From: Fragum whitleyi
Taxonomy: Eukaryota; Mollusca; Bivalvia; Cardiida; Cardiidae
Assembly (NCBI GenBank): GCA_948146395.1
Contig: OX411559.1
Coordinates: 25,250,010-25,314,009, forward strand
Reading direction: 5' to 3'
Length of the DNA: 64,000 nucleotides
Shown here: one piece after another, positions 1-11,303 of the stretch
Numbering within the stretch: position 1 is the stretch's first letter
Layout of the letters: every line of letters begins with the position of its first letter
The notes under the pieces: model-generated
Database searches by the model: none
What the model was told of the DNA's origin: nothing
The model's input: only the letters and a program-made list of their open reading frames with translations
Translations under genes and position numbers: made by a program

Positions 1-240
1 GAAAAGTTGCCATCTGGGTAGCGCGTGAAAGGTCGACCTTAGTCAGACTGCGCGGACGGCGCAGACTGAATAGGGTCGAAACTTTTCGCACTTAACTAAT
101 TTTCTAATTCTAGAATAATCAATCTACCTACCTTTAAAGGCATTTTTGAAATGTGACCTAGATGTCCTGTACTAGAATATCTTTTTAAAATATTTATATT
201 ACGGAGTTCCAACATGGTCCCTTTATGCGTGATGGGTCAC
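1..240 (+). mobile_element. MITE-like element (GTGACCCGTCA terminal repeat), left end cut by window edge
   Basis: This segment matches 32401-32662 along its whole length: both share the 'atctgggtag', 'cagactgcgcgga' and 'agggtcgaaactttt' blocks and the 'ttacggagttccaa' block near the right end. The right terminus ends in a degenerate form of the inverted repeat that is intact in the other copy. It is non-coding. The left terminus lies outside the window. Confidence 0.7.
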
Positions 241-348
241 AAATAAACTGGCGCGTGCGCGATATGACTAGCGATATGACTAGTTGATGACGCGCAAACG
301 TCTGGCAGGTTGGGCAACCGCTCAGTTGCAATACTGTCTTAAGAGATC

Positions 349-592
349 ATGGGCCTGACTTACTAAACAGCATGCGATCATTTTTTGCGTTAGTCAAAAA
401 TTAAAGTTGCTTCTACAGTAGTAACTAAATATGGAATTCTGCGATGCATCATCTCATTAGAATCGTCTTCTAAAGACGATTCCAATGAGATATTGCAAGG
501 CAGAATCAAACAATGAATCAAAACATAAGGAACGATTTTAATTTTGACTTACGATCATTTTTTTCGTAAGAAGTTTAGTAAAACGGGCCCGA
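349..592. mobile_element. Foldback (inverted-repeat) element with central hairpin
   Basis: The outer arms are imperfect inverted repeats: 'gggcctgacttactaaac' at the left pairs with 'gtttagtaaaacgggccc' at the right. A central hairpin at about 425-506 pairs 'ctcattagaatcgtctt' with 'gacgattccaatgagat'. There is no coding capacity. The structure is that of a foldback or MITE-type element; no second copy was seen in the window. Confidence 0.55.
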
Positions 593-1006
593 GGGCCAGA
601 GATTATAAAACTTTATTCGTGCGCAATAGAGAATTTTCTCAAATTTCAACTTAAGTTTAAAGCTTTGTTTCTGGTGGAATACCACTTTAAATGTATGGAA
701 ATAAATGGTGATACGAATAAGTTGTTATAAATAACAGTTTATTGATATGATCTATCAGGTTTATACATTCATTTAAATTCTAAGTTTGCAACAATTCGCA
801 GTTGCGAATAAGAAAAGTTATATGATCCCTGGTCCGAACGTGCAAAGTGCACAGTAAAGATTCTGGTTAGACTGTGCGGATGAGAAGGCTGGACATAGCC
901 ATTGCTTGGCCAAATTAAAAAGTGTTAGAATTTGCGCAGACTCAAATATAATTTTGCAAAAGTCGGACAGTTGTTTATCCACAAGGACGTTCGTTACAGA
1001 GAAAAA
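593..1006 (+). other. Region upstream of the first PAN exon
   Basis: AT-rich sequence with no recognisable domain or repeat. If the exon beginning at 1007 is the true first coding exon, the 5' untranslated region and core promoter should lie here or further upstream, but I see no convincing TATA or GC box. In-frame codons extend upstream of 1007 without another ATG, so an additional upstream exon cannot be excluded. Confidence 0.3.
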
Positions 1007-1325
1007 ATGAGAAATTTGGATGCTTCAAAATATTGGTTTAACTTTCTGTTCATCCTTGGCGATATTGGGGGTAACATAAACTGTTTTAACGTGAACGTTT
1101 ATACGGTGACATTCGTTTCGTTTGAAAACTACGCTTCGCCCACCGCTCGCAAGACTTTGCAAACTAGCGAGAGACTTCAATGCTTGTATAACTGCGCTAT
1201 GGACCGAGATTGTGAGTCGATCTTTTACGAGTCTGTCGACCACGTCTGTATGCTGTCAGCCAGAACTTACCAAAGTACGAACGACCTTCAGAGTTATCCA
1301 GGGATGATGTACTATCGTTTTTATC
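1007..1325 (+). CDS. PAN/Apple-like domain exon with putative signal peptide (first exon of a mosaic secreted protein)
   Basis: Open from ATG 1007 to a good splice donor (tatc|gtaagt at 1326), 319 nt, ending in phase 1. The N terminus (MRNLDASKYWFNFLFILGD) has a basic residue followed by a hydrophobic core and could be a signal peptide. It is followed by a PAN-type pattern: C-x3-C-x5-C-x3-F-x-Y-x6-C-x-L, seen as LQCLYNCAMDRDCESIFYES and then HVCML, with a final MMYYRFY strand. PAN/Apple domains are extracellular binding modules (known for the family). The next compatible exon downstream (16096) starts in phase 1. The start is chosen because no other in-frame ATG lies upstream in the open stretch; the signal peptide is less certain than the PAN call. 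A dispersed repeat begins 20 bp after the donor. Confidence 0.65.
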
Positions 1326-1346
1326 GTAAGTCTCTGTTTTCTTCAA

Positions 1347-1800
1347 GGGCGTAGCCTCCATTTCGCAATTTACGCAAGTGCGTGAAAAGAAATAGTGATC
1401 TGTTGAAAAATATCGTTGATGAATGATCATAACATCGAAACTACAGCTTATTTAAGCTGTAGTTACGATGTTTTGATTATTCACCACCACTCAAATCACA
1501 AAAAGGGAGAGGACGGAGGGCATTCATCTTTGTCACAGTCCACATGTCGCCTTTATCCTATATATTCTTTGGTTGTCACCTTCTGAGAGCGAGTAAATTT
1601 CAAAGCCTAGACACGCCTGTATTCTTCATATTAGACTGGTGGTTTAGACCGAAAATTTTCGAAGTGTGGGCACTTTTGCGGCATAAGGTCTCACTAGGCT
1701 AAATAGCTTCGGCAACCAAACGTGAACAGATTTTGCCCTGTTGCCCAATAATAAAATCATAAATGAGGTCACAATCGGGGTCAAAGGTCACCAAGTACAT
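1347..1800 (+). repeat. Dispersed repeat R3, copy in the first intron
   Basis: Begins at 'gggcgtagcc' about 20 bp after the exon donor. The order of blocks (acgcaagtgcgt, ttgttgatgaatgatcat, gggagagg...gagggcatt, cacagtccaca, ggttgtcaccttctgag) is repeated at 16318-16560. The right part (gaagtgtgggcacttttgcgg to gaggtcacaatcggggtcaaaggtca) recurs inverted at about 14820-14955. It also holds a short palindrome (aacatcgaaactacagctta / taagctgtagttacgatgtt). No coding function seen. Confidence 0.6.
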
Positions 1801-3374
1801 TTCGCGTAAGCGAATTCTATGGGTATAATTGTTTATGATATAATATTCGTCTTTGAATAGAAAATAAACTCTAAAAGCATCAGTAAATAACATAGGAGCA
1901 TGAGCATGTTTTCTTAATTTTTGTGGTATTTGGTGTTTATTTATATTATGTTAGGTCATATTTTTAACCCTTGACTCGACTAAAAAGGATGAATTACCTT
2001 GCTAAACAGACTACTGCTTTATGATTTTAGACAGAAAGCGTTGTTTAACCCTATGTTCACCTAAGATAACATTTATTTCGTATTTTATGGACGTCCTGGA
2101 TTCATTTAGATCTTTATATTAACAATCCTGTCTCAAAAAATTACTAAACGTTTGTTTGTCAATGACGTTATACTTTTCAGCCTATAAAAGGGATAAATTG
2201 GCCTTAAGTTTAAGTACTCATTTAGACAAACGACAACATGAGATTGTGTAATAAACAAAGTAAATTAGTAGAACAAAAACATTGTGACAAGTTGTGATTT
2301 GAAGACTCTGGTAGAATAAGATAATTATTCTTGGAGGTTTCTATTTTTTCAAATATATGAAAAATACGTTACCCATTTAGAATATATTCAAAATAAGATA
2401 CAATATATAGAGTTATCAAAGATAAGAACTTCTTTCATTTTCTAATTTTAGTGTTTCTTTTCATTTTCAAAATGTCTCGAACATAAGAAAATTGTGTAAC
2501 ACTCGAATATCATTAAAAATAAGTGTAAGTAACTACTTTTTACGCTGTTGAAACCCTAGTTATCAACATTGGCATCTCCAAAATGACTCGCAGCTCATTT
2601 ATTAAGTATGTTACATTTAAGGTAGTGGGAGTGTAATACAAAGGTATTCAAAACAAGTTCAATTAAGTATTTTCTGTGAGTTTAATCAGTAAGACATCAT
2701 TTTGTGCAATTTCAAAAAAATCTAACCACACATTTTGAAAAAAAAAATAAAATAAAATTCCCACCCCCCTTCCCAGATTTGAGAAAGATGATGTTATATA
2801 GAATCAATAGTAAAGACTGAGAAAAAATGTTTTAAAGCAAATTATTTTATACAATAGCCCTCTTTGGCTATTCACTGAAATGTTTCTAATAAGAATATTA
2901 AAAGCTAGCCTCATATCTGCTATACTTTTTTGTTGTTAAAAAAAATTTGCAACCAGGGGGCGTTAATTTCCTCCAATTTTTTTTGTATTGGCGTTAAGGG
3001 TCAACACATAAAACTGATTTTTTTTCAACAAAAAAAAGGAGAACCAAACTTTTTTTTGTTTTAAAATAATCATTAAACATCATTTTGTTTCATAAAAACA
3101 AAAAATGAGAAGTTGACCACAGCTAATTGAAAAAATATATATATATATATATACAACAAGCCCTTATTTTCTTCATGATAGCCAAAAAATGCGATTTTCA
3201 CAGTAAAAGAACTAAAGGAACTAAATGAACAAAATGCCAACTTCTTTACATATTTGAAGGCTTTCTTTGACTTGTTTAGTTAAATTTGAATGAAAGAAAA
3301 AAGTATTTGCTATATACCTTTAGATACTTAAGGGTTAAGAAGTTATAAACTAGGACAACTGGCGTCGAGTCAAC
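1801..3374. other. AT-rich intron sequence without recognised features
   Basis: No exon-like frame with splice sites was recognised on either strand. A TATA-like string (cctataaaaggg) occurs at about 2183 but is followed only by a 19-codon frame, so I do not call a promoter. A short (AT)n run lies at about 3137-3152. Confidence 0.4.
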
Positions 3375-3790
3375 AAATAAACATTTGACCTTGAGCTTGA
3401 AACCTGACCCTTCGAACTATCAAAACCATTCTTTCATATCACACGCCTACTAAAGATGGAGAATAATTGTGCAAATTAATTCTGAAATCACTCCATAAAT
3501 CTTGGAGCAATTGTCCCGAAAAAAGTGAATATCAACAAAAATTAACGTCTGACCTTCAGCCACCCCCTTGACGGTAGGCCTATCGAATATTTTTTGTAAA
3601 ATAGTACATCTACCTATGATGGAGAAAAATTGTGAATTTTTTTTTTGAAATCCATCCATAAATGTAGAGGCTGTACTGCGGACAAACTCAATTTTAAAGT
3701 TTGACCTTCAGCTGCTACCTTAATCTTGGAGCGATACAATTATTTAACCAAATGGCAAATCTTGTCACGATGGAGAATATTGTGTATGTA
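3375..3790 (+). repeat. Degenerate tandem repeat, about 155-165-bp unit, three units
   Basis: The blocks 'tttgaccttgagctt', 'gtctgaccttcagcc' and 'gtttgaccttcagct' recur at about 3385, 3548 and 3701. Each is followed by a 'gatggagaa(t/a)a' block and a 'ccataaat' block. Divergence between units is high. This resembles intergenic tandem repeats common in bivalves (inference). Confidence 0.55.
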
Positions 3791-4268
3791 CATGTACAGT
3801 ATTTATAATTTCATTTAGTTGTGCAACAAAAAACCTGATCAATAATTAGTCTTATAAATATATTCATTTTAAGCCTTAAATAACATATAATAATTTTGTT
3901 AAAAATAAAAAATATGCATTTTGAAGCTATATTCTCAAAAAACTTTATTGAAAATGGCTTAGAGGCTCAACATAGAACAAGAATTTCCTTTTACTTTTCT
4001 AAAAATACTACTATTCTTGGTTTTAAAATTATCACAAAATATTATTTTCTTGGTTAAAAAACAATTTTTAGAAGTTGACCACACATATTCCAAATATATT
4101 GACTTTTATTATGACAACCCCTCATTTTATCTGGGATACTAAAAAATGTTTTTGAGAATATAAAAATCTAAGGTCACAAAAAGGAAAAAGTCAAGTCCTG
4201 AAAATATTGAATTGGTTTCATTGGTTGAAAGTAATTAATTTTAAATAAAATATTGTCTGTTAGTTACT

Positions 4269-4496
4269 TTAACCCTTTCCTGTTTAATCCCTGCTTTTTA
4301 CGTGCCTGTGATTTTATGATTGAGAAAACATTGTGAAAAAAGAAGAAATTGCTTCTGACAAGCAATTTCTTCCTTTTCCACACTATTTACTACCCTACTG
4401 AAAGGTTATTTTTCAAATTAAATCCACTTTAAATTTTCGTCTGCAAAACCTTTGAATTTGGACAGGTCAAAATTTTGTAAAACAGGAAAGGGTTAA
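4269..4496. mobile_element. MITE-like element with TTAACCCTTTCCTGTTT terminal inverted repeats
   Basis: The termini 'ttaaccctttcctgttt' and 'aaacaggaaagggttaa' are inverted repeats that include the flanking TTAA. The interior holds a hairpin (gaagaaattgcttc / aagcaatttcttcc). A second copy in opposite orientation lies at 61342-61570. TTAA at both ends is reminiscent of piggyBac-type target sites, but there is no transposase to test this. Non-coding. Confidence 0.7.
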
Positions 4497-4734
4497 AAAG
4501 GTAATTAGTCAAAGAAAAAAACTTTATATTTCGAACATAACCATGTCACTTGAACATTTTTGTGTATTTTACATCGAAAATTGAATGATAAAATCTGGAT
4601 ACAAACAAATAGAATTTATCTAATGGAGTAAAGGACAAGTAATTTGCATGCCAAATATACAATATTGAGGGAAAAAAACCTAAAAAAAACAGGTGGTATA
4701 GACTAAGATCAGGCTGCACATATGCGCAAGCTGT

Positions 4735-5860
4735 TTTTAGCTCCACTGGCTGAAAGCCACTGGGGCTATTGTCATGGCATTGTGTCCGTCGTGCGTCCGT
4801 CCGTCCGTCCGTCCGTCCGGTCGTAAACTTTTCTTTAAAAATCTTCTCCTCAGAAACTACTGGATGGATTTCAACCAAACTTCACAGGAATGATCCTTGG
4901 GCGACCCTCTTTCAAAGTTGTTCAAGAAATTTTGATCCAATGAATACATGTAACATGGATTTTATGGGCGTGGCTATTTTCCAAATATGGTAAAAAGTGA
5001 GTTTTCTCAGATTCTAGTCAATGGATACCAATTAAATTATACATGAATGATCCTTGGGTGACCCTTTATCAGTCTACAAAAAATCATTGTAATCGGATGG
5101 AAAATATGCATTTTATAGGCGGAGGTCATTTCTCTATATGTTATATAGTGGAAACTTTGAAAATCATTTTCTCAGAATGTAACTGATGGATATCAACCAA
5201 ATTTCACTGGAATAATGCTTGAGTGACCCTTTATCAGTCTACAAAAAATCATTGTGATCGGATGGAAAATATGCATTTTATGTGCAGAGGTCAATTCTCT
5301 ATATGTTATATAGTGGAAACTTTGAAAATCATTTTCTCAGAATGTTACAGATGGATATCAACCAAATTTCACTGGAATGATCCTTAAGTGGTCCTTTATC
5401 AGTCTACAAAAAATCTTTGTGATCAGATGGAAAATATGCATTTTATGGGCGGAGGTCATTTCTCTATATGTTATATAGTGGAAACTTTGAAAATCATTTT
5501 CTCAGAATGTAACTGATGGATATCAACCAAATTTCACTGGAATAATGCTTGAGTGACCCTTTATCAGTCTACAAAAAGTTATTGTGATCTGATGAAAAAT
5601 ATGCATTTTATGGGCGGAGGTCATTTCTCTATATATTATATATAGTGGAAAATTTGCAAATAATTTTCTCATTACTAATATTTGGATATCAACCAAATTT
5701 CACTGGTATGATCCTTGAGTGACCCTTTATCAGTGTACCAAAAATTATTTTGATTGGATGAAAAATATGCATTTTATGCGCAGAGGTCATTCCTCAATGT
5801 GTTATATAGTGGAAACTATGAAAATCATTTTCTCAGAATGTAACTGATGGAATCATTTTC
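4735..5860 (+). repeat. Tandem repeat array, about 165-bp unit, six to seven units
   Basis: The block 'atggatatcaaccaaatttcactggaa', followed by 'gagtgaccctttatcagtctacaaaaa' and 'ggaaaatatgcattttat', recurs at about 4864, 5022, 5184, 5350, 5515 and 5683, a spacing of 158-168 bp. The left edge carries a CCGT microsatellite (4795-4820). Units near the centre are nearly identical, outer ones decay. Related diverged sequence appears at about 62300-63480. The open frames here are repeat-derived and not genes. Confidence 0.75.
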
Positions 5861-5954
5861 AACATCAGTAGAACCCCAAATATCTAAAAATCTAGTCAAA
5901 ACAATTATTTGCTTTTACAAGAATTTCAAGCCTGTGGAGCGACTCAAGCCATTC

Positions 5955-6310
5955 ATGGCTTTCTAGTTGTCTATACCCCCTGCCAAAGAAGGTAAATTTT
6001 GGGTTCAGCATGAAAAGCTGGATGTCTGTAAGAAAAAGATCTTTATAAACTTGATAGGAAAATCAGGTGGCGTAGATAAAGTAAAGACTGCACATATGTG
6101 CAGGCAGTTCTTGTCTATACCTCCTGCCAGAGTTGTAATTTTCTTTGTGAAGCATAACATGGGGTAAAATAGTAAGCATGCAAGAACTCTATAAGAAAAA
6201 GACTTTTTTCTGATTTAAAAAGGAATATCGGGAGAAGTAGACAAAAATCAGACTTCATATTTGTGCAGGCTGATCTTTGTCTATACCTCCTTCTAAACAG
6301 AATAATCTAG
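5955..6310 (+). repeat. Tandem repeat, about 150-165-bp unit, with palindromic TGCACATATGTGCA-type blocks
   Basis: 'tctatacc(c/t)cctgcca' recurs at about 5970 and 6116 and, altered, at 6281. Between them lie 'gactgcacatatgtgcaggc' (6088) and 'gacttcatatttgtgcaggc' (6250). These palindromic cores belong to the same family as the hairpins near 44760, 46230, 46330 and 48550. Confidence 0.55.
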
Positions 6311-9120
6311 ATCAGCTTGGCAATCCTTAGATTATTTACATGCTAGATGTCTTTAAGAAAACAGTTCACCAATAAAAGTACTGAATAAATGTCTAATGAA
6401 ATAATGGATTTCTTACTAATATGTAGTTCATTGTAAACCTAAGTGGGATGAGCAGCTATTGCATAAGTGCTTCAATATAACTGCAATCATGTTGAAAGAG
6501 GCCTTAACCCATAAAACCAGATCAATCAATGGTGCAAAAGCATTTCATGTGATTTACAGATGAGATTTTCATAGCTAGAATTGTTAAAAAAGCAGACTAA
6601 TACACCCTAACAGGGCTTGGTGGCAACTATAATGAAAATATTGCTCAATTGAATTGACTGATCATAGGTTTTTAACGGGCCAATAGGGGCCCAATGGAAT
6701 GTACAAAAGGTTCTACCTTATAAACATAGCACAAAATGTTCCAAGTAATGGATGCACTAGGTTATTTGATACAGACAGACTATATCATCCTTTCACACTC
6801 TTAAGAATCTCATCACGAAATGAGTTTTTCAACAGGTAGGAAGACAACCACAAAATGAACCCCTGTTAAATTTGGATGCCACAAGCTGTACAATTTGTAA
6901 GGCAAGTGTTTGTTTTATTGGTACTGCAACATTTACATAGTATGTTGATAAATGGACATTTCTATGCTGCTTCTGAGCTGGGCCAGAAATCACTTCACTG
7001 GATACTATTTGGGTTAAACAGGGCATCAACAAACCTCAAACTGAAAAAGAAAAATGATAAATAATAATTGAAAACATCAAGGTTATAAAAAGAATCAGAC
7101 CCAGCATAATCATAAATGTTTCATAAAATAACAAAAGTACCACTCAGACAGTCTCTGATGCTAAGGTAAAACTTTTGTATCCACATCTCCAGTAACCAAA
7201 AGCAATAAGTTGAGAATAAAGTCGTGAAATTTTCCAGGCACTATGTGTATTGCAAGATTTATTCATTTTGTGATATTTCATAATATAAAATTAGACTATC
7301 CAAGAGATTGGTTGGGACTAAATGGACTAGTCATGGTCCACATGACTATTTGATTATTCAAGAAAACTAAAACCTGATTGACCTCTGTGTGATACAGTCT
7401 TTTTTTCGAACATTGTTCCATGAAGTACATCTATTTATCATTTTTGAATGACAGGTCACAAATTGACTATTACCTTGGCCTGTGGATAATGTAGGAGTTA
7501 AATAGTGAATAGGCACACACTTTAATGCATGTACACATAAGTGGGTTTCATGATATTGTATGTATGAGTGTGTGAGTGACATAAAAAAACAAGAAGACTT
7601 GCCACGGGTGCCAACACTAGGCTTCAGGTGCTGGATTGTGCAAAAATGCTAGGTGGAAAAAGGGGCATAACTCTCACAAAAATGTTAGAGATATCCACCT
7701 TGCTAGTCTGGATAGCTCTTGTATTGGTGACAACACATGCCAAGTTTCACGAGGATATCTTCAACAGTAAGAGAAATATGACAAGGTAAAAGTTTGTCTT
7801 TTCTTTGCAAACAACAACAGCAATGACACAAAGGTTATCACAATACAATGTTTTTGTTTTATTTTTTTTATAAATGTGCTTAAGATGGTTTTCTCAATCA
7901 GCTTTATTGAAAACACATCTGTTATCTTGGGGTTGGGAGTCTGAGTCATAGCTCATCCCCCATTTAACTAGTATTTGGTATTGTGAAGCAAGGCAACAGC
8001 TATATAGGGGGTATTTAGATTTAAGATCAAAGTATTCCAATCAGGGTTCGACACTAAGAGGAGTCCGGGTGTCTGAGACTCCTTGTTTACCAATTGGGAC
8101 TCCTTTATTTTGCAGGTAAGGAGTCTGATGGACTCCCAGGATGGTATGAGAATATTTTGCGGTCTTTTTTTTTACTATCAAAATTGTTGATGATAATATT
8201 TGCTTGGAACTAGTTTTTTTTTATTTTTTAAGAAAACCATCTGCCTTGGGGTAAAAACTTGTTGGAAAGAAGTTATTTCTTGTAACAACAATTTCTTCTT
8301 TTTCACAATATCACAATGTTTCCCAATATAAAAATTTGGACTTGTACTCCTTGATTACAAAAGTTGGGAGTCTGATTGACTCCTTACTCAAAGAAATTAG
8401 TGTGGATTCCTGTCAATAATGATAGTACAAATGCTATATTGTGGGTACTCATTGTAATCGTCTCGCGATAAATCAAATAAGACTAAAGTACACACAACAT
8501 AGGTTTGCATTGCAAAATTAAGATTTTAGACTGGCAGCTTTACTCCTTCTTATCTGTACTTCTTGTGAAACACATTTTTGGTCTTAGGTGCATTCTAGAA
8601 ATGACAAAGGCCATGGTTAGGTGCAGCAGCACCAGTAATATTCATCCTACTTCTTGTTGAAAGTAACATTAAACCAACAAAACCAATTCAAACAAAGTTC
8701 TGATGACATGTTGAAATGTTTTAAAATTTTAAACATAAATGAGGGATGATTGGAATTTTAGTTTCATACCTAAACAAAGACAAACTTACTGTGTCCTTGC
8801 AAATTAATGGAGTTGATGTTTGGTATTTATTTATATTTTTGTAGAATACTTACCGGTACATCTCTTTTTTCTCAAATGTCTCTTTTTGTAGCTTTATGAG
8901 AAGTTTTCAGTTCATTTCTGTAACCACACCAGCTTGACTAACTAATTCCTACAGTAAAAAAAAAATGCATAGTAAAAATAAATTCTGTGGTTGGTCCCAA
9001 ATTTCTGAAATCTTATACAACATACATTCCAACATACAAATAAGGGACTTCATTTTCCTAGTATTATAAAGTTTTGATAGAATTTCTCCTTGAAAATGAA
9101 AAAAATGAGGGAAAGAGTAT
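6311..9120 (-). other. Non-coding stretch downstream of the minus-strand two-exon gene, possibly 3' UTR
   Basis: No domain or convincing exon on either strand. As it lies immediately downstream of the stop codon at 9121, part of it may be 3' untranslated sequence; AATAAA on the minus strand (tttatt on plus) occurs at about 8826. It includes a repeat fragment at 7588-7770 (related to 42705-42835) and a segment at 8045-8400 with repeated 'gagtctgatggactcc' and 'gagtctgattgactcc' blocks. The transcript end cannot be decided from sequence alone. Confidence 0.3.
7588..7770 (+). repeat. Dispersed repeat fragment
   Basis: Contains 'gccaacactaggcttcaggtgctgg' followed by a 'ggggcataactctca' block. 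A shorter, diverged relative lies at 42705-42835 (ccagcgtccagttacaggtgctgg). No coding potential. Confidence 0.4.
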
Positions 9121-9231
9121 TCAGAATTGAAAAATAATATCGTCCAACAAGTGGGGAGACTCTTCATCTTGTAATGGGGTCTTTGTAATTTTGATTCCCA
9201 CAGAAGGTGGTTTATGTAGCTTTGCAAGACC
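9121..9231 (-). CDS. Second (terminal) exon of a small two-exon gene, unknown function
   Basis: On the minus strand the frame opens at a possible acceptor (gaagtttag|ggt) and encodes 36 residues and a stop: GLAKLHKPPSVGIKITKTPL, then an acidic QDEESPHLLDDIIFQF tail. It joins in phase 0 to the exon at 9736-9837. The polypyrimidine tract is weak, which is the main doubt. The composition is protein-like (Lys/Pro-rich block followed by an acidic patch), unlike the surrounding AT-rich frames. I do not recognise the protein; with the first exon it would be 70 residues, without signal peptide or membrane segment, possibly nuclear given its basic clusters (inference). Confidence 0.5.
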   Translation of the reverse strand, partial: GLAKLHKPPSVGIKITKTPLQDEESPHLLDDIIFQF

Positions 9232-9735
9232 CTAAACTTCAAATTTCATCATGATATTGAAGAGGGCAGCAGTATAAACAGTGCATAGAAATTACAAATT
9301 CTGCCTGAAATCAGAATTACTCAATTACGTCACATTCCCCTGAATGATAATAGAAAAATAATTTTTGATTCGTGTCCTATCATGCTTTTTTTTCATATTG
9401 ACTCAAAATTCTTATTGTAAGTCACATTATAATCATTTCTTATCATTGTTTGACAATGACAGGTCCTAAGTATCTTAGCTTTTAGATTCATGGTTTACAA
9501 ACACGACATAAGTACTAAAAAAATATGGCATTTTTGAGGATTTTAGAGTTTTACAATTTCATTGGATATAAGGCAACTGAAATATATTTTCTGTCTTAGA
9601 TATTCATTATTCTAGACTTTTTATCGGAATAAAATGAAATCATTTCTCAAATGACAGTCAGTAACTCAAATTAGTGATTCGCGGAAATATGGTCACTCAC
9701 AGATATAAGGAACAACGCTATAATATCCGACCTAC

Positions 9736-9837
9736 CTTCCGTCCGAATACCGTTTCCTTCGGAGCGGTCCCAAGAACATTTCGTCGTTTCGCAGTCTGGG
9801 CTAAAGCTGGCATTTCCATTCGGTGATTTAAGTTCAT
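9736..9837 (-). CDS. First coding exon of the small minus-strand gene
   Basis: Reading the minus strand, an in-frame TAA is followed at once by ATG at 9837. The frame (MNLNHRMEMPALAQTAKRRN, then VLGTAPKETVFGRK) stays open for 34 codons to a strong donor (ggaag|gtaggt) and ends in phase 0. A second in-frame ATG at 9819 (MEMP...) is an alternative start. The exon is noticeably GC-richer than its flanks and sits just downstream of a region with CCAAT, GC-box and CRE-like sites, which fits a first exon next to a promoter. The family is not recognised. If the acceptor at 9231 is right, the whole coding sequence is two exons separated by a 504-bp intron. Confidence 0.55.
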
Positions 9838-9937
9838 TTATTTAATTCTTTTGAATGGCTTTTGAATTACACGTCGAAAAACACTCTTTGTCTCCATCAG
9901 CACTCGATATGTCAACTTACCGATCGCCCTATTTTTT

Positions 9938-10080
9938 ACACCAATGAGAGGCCGCTATTTCGTTTGAAATTCAAAAAATATATCCCATAACCTGACCGAT
10001 CTGCTCGAATAAGTGAGGTACGTGAATATCGGTCACTGTGGGCGGGGACTGCACTCAAAACCAGACAGTGACGTCATAAT
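9938..10080 (-). promoter_or_regulatory. Candidate promoter with CCAAT, GC box and CRE-like site
   Basis: CCAAT at 9941-9945, GGGCGGGG at 10040-10047 and the full palindrome TGACGTCA at 10069-10076 lie within 140 bp, 100-240 bp upstream of the minus-strand ATG at 9837. Local CpG and GC content are higher than in the surrounding DNA. These site types are typical of TATA-less metazoan promoters (family knowledge); that they drive the gene at 9837 is inference. Confidence 0.45.
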
Positions 10081-10604
10081 CTAGTCTGATAACATGTCTC
10101 GAGAAACCTGTGTCTTGAATCGAGTATTTTAAAAAACGTTTTTTATTATTTTTTTAACTTATGCTTATACAAAATTGTTCATTAAAAGGAGGTGAAATTC
10201 TTGAATAATTTGTCTGCGTGTTAATCAAGATAAGATTAGGCTTTTTAAATAACTGATTCTTATTATGAAATATTAATCTATACCCATGTATAGCACTGCA
10301 GTAAAAAAGATCGACCAGTTTGCTTGGCACTTGGAAAGGTAATGTAGGCAAACAATTGTAGAACAATTTGTAATAGGCCCACTTAAATTATTCTATGGAT
10401 ATAGATATTTGCAAAAACAAAGCGATTCAAAACATGTTAGTCCTTCGATAGCTGACCAGTATCGAAAGCCAGTGTGATCTGTTTAACTTTGACCTAATAT
10501 CGTAGTGGAACCAAAACTTGGTAACTATATCTTTTCAATGTGGTAGTAATTTTGCTTGTTGCAAACAAAATAGTATTGACCATGAATATGCGATTGTTTC
10601 GTTT

Positions 10605-10864
10605 GTTTACATGGGATTCGACGCCGCTTTCAACAATCTTTCAGTTATATCGCAGCGGCTGTGTCACCTAACAATGGATTCCTGGTATTTCTAACACCAG
10701 TACTACCAATACTTTTTTTCTATCCTCCAGCTACTATCCGACATCTACGATTATCGACCCATTGGTGGGAGAAAAATAGCCGCAATGGATGAGTGCCGCC
10801 GTCGGGGATCGAATCCAGGACCTTTTGAATGACCACCGCCGCGCTACCAGTTGCGCGACTAAAT
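10605..10864 (-). mobile_element. tRNA-derived SINE, family 1
   Basis: On the minus strand it starts with a tRNA-like head ('gcgcaactggtagcgcgg' as A box, 'ggattcgatcc' as B box). It continues through a body (cccaccaatgggtcgataatcg, ggtaccag-like blocks, ggtgacacagccgctgcgatata) and ends in 'attgttgaaagcggcgt'. The same head, body and tail order is seen at 17444-17732. Pol III internal promoter boxes mark it as a SINE rather than a functional tRNA gene. Confidence 0.8.
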
Positions 10865-11197
10865 ATGCCATAATAGATGAGCGTTTATCCACAATTACAA
10901 AATCCCAATTAAGAGAGACAAAATTTCCGCGAAAAGCTTATTACTAAATAGAATACAAAATCCAACAGTTGCAACCACGAGGATTTGTTCACCGAACGTT
11001 CTCAAATGAATTTGTCTCACCAAAATGATTTATTATCTACAGTAACCCGATGGATATTTAATTCGCTCCTCCCACTTTTTATTTACCTCGATTTGATTGA
11101 AGAATGGATGACGCAACAAAAATGAATGACATCATTGATTGACGTTCAACTCGTTTGACATAGCCTTATTCGGTGAAAAAATAAGTCGATCGGTAAA

Positions 11198-11303
11198 ACA
11201 GTTATAGTTCATATTCTGACAATTTACGCGTATAACCTTGCGCTCCGCTAACGCTCCGCTTAGGTTATATCGCGTAAATTGTCAGAAATGAACTATAACT
11301 ATT
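11198..11303. repeat. Long near-perfect hairpin
   Basis: 'ttatagttcatattctgac' and 'gtcagaaatgaactataa' pair, continued inward by 'aatttacgcg(t)ataacc' and 'ggttatatcgcgtaaatt'. The loop contains a direct repeat (gcgctccgctaacgctccgct). About 40 bp per arm. Probably the core of a palindromic mobile element. Confidence 0.65.

Noticed and set aside
2160..2300. TATA box (cctataaaaggg) and short downstream ATG as a gene start
   Set aside because: The downstream frame has only 19 codons and no splice donor; TATA-like strings are frequent in AT-rich DNA.
4546..4993. Arg/Thr/Val/Pro-rich frames on both strands
   Set aside because: They translate the CCGT microsatellite and the start of the 165-bp tandem array.
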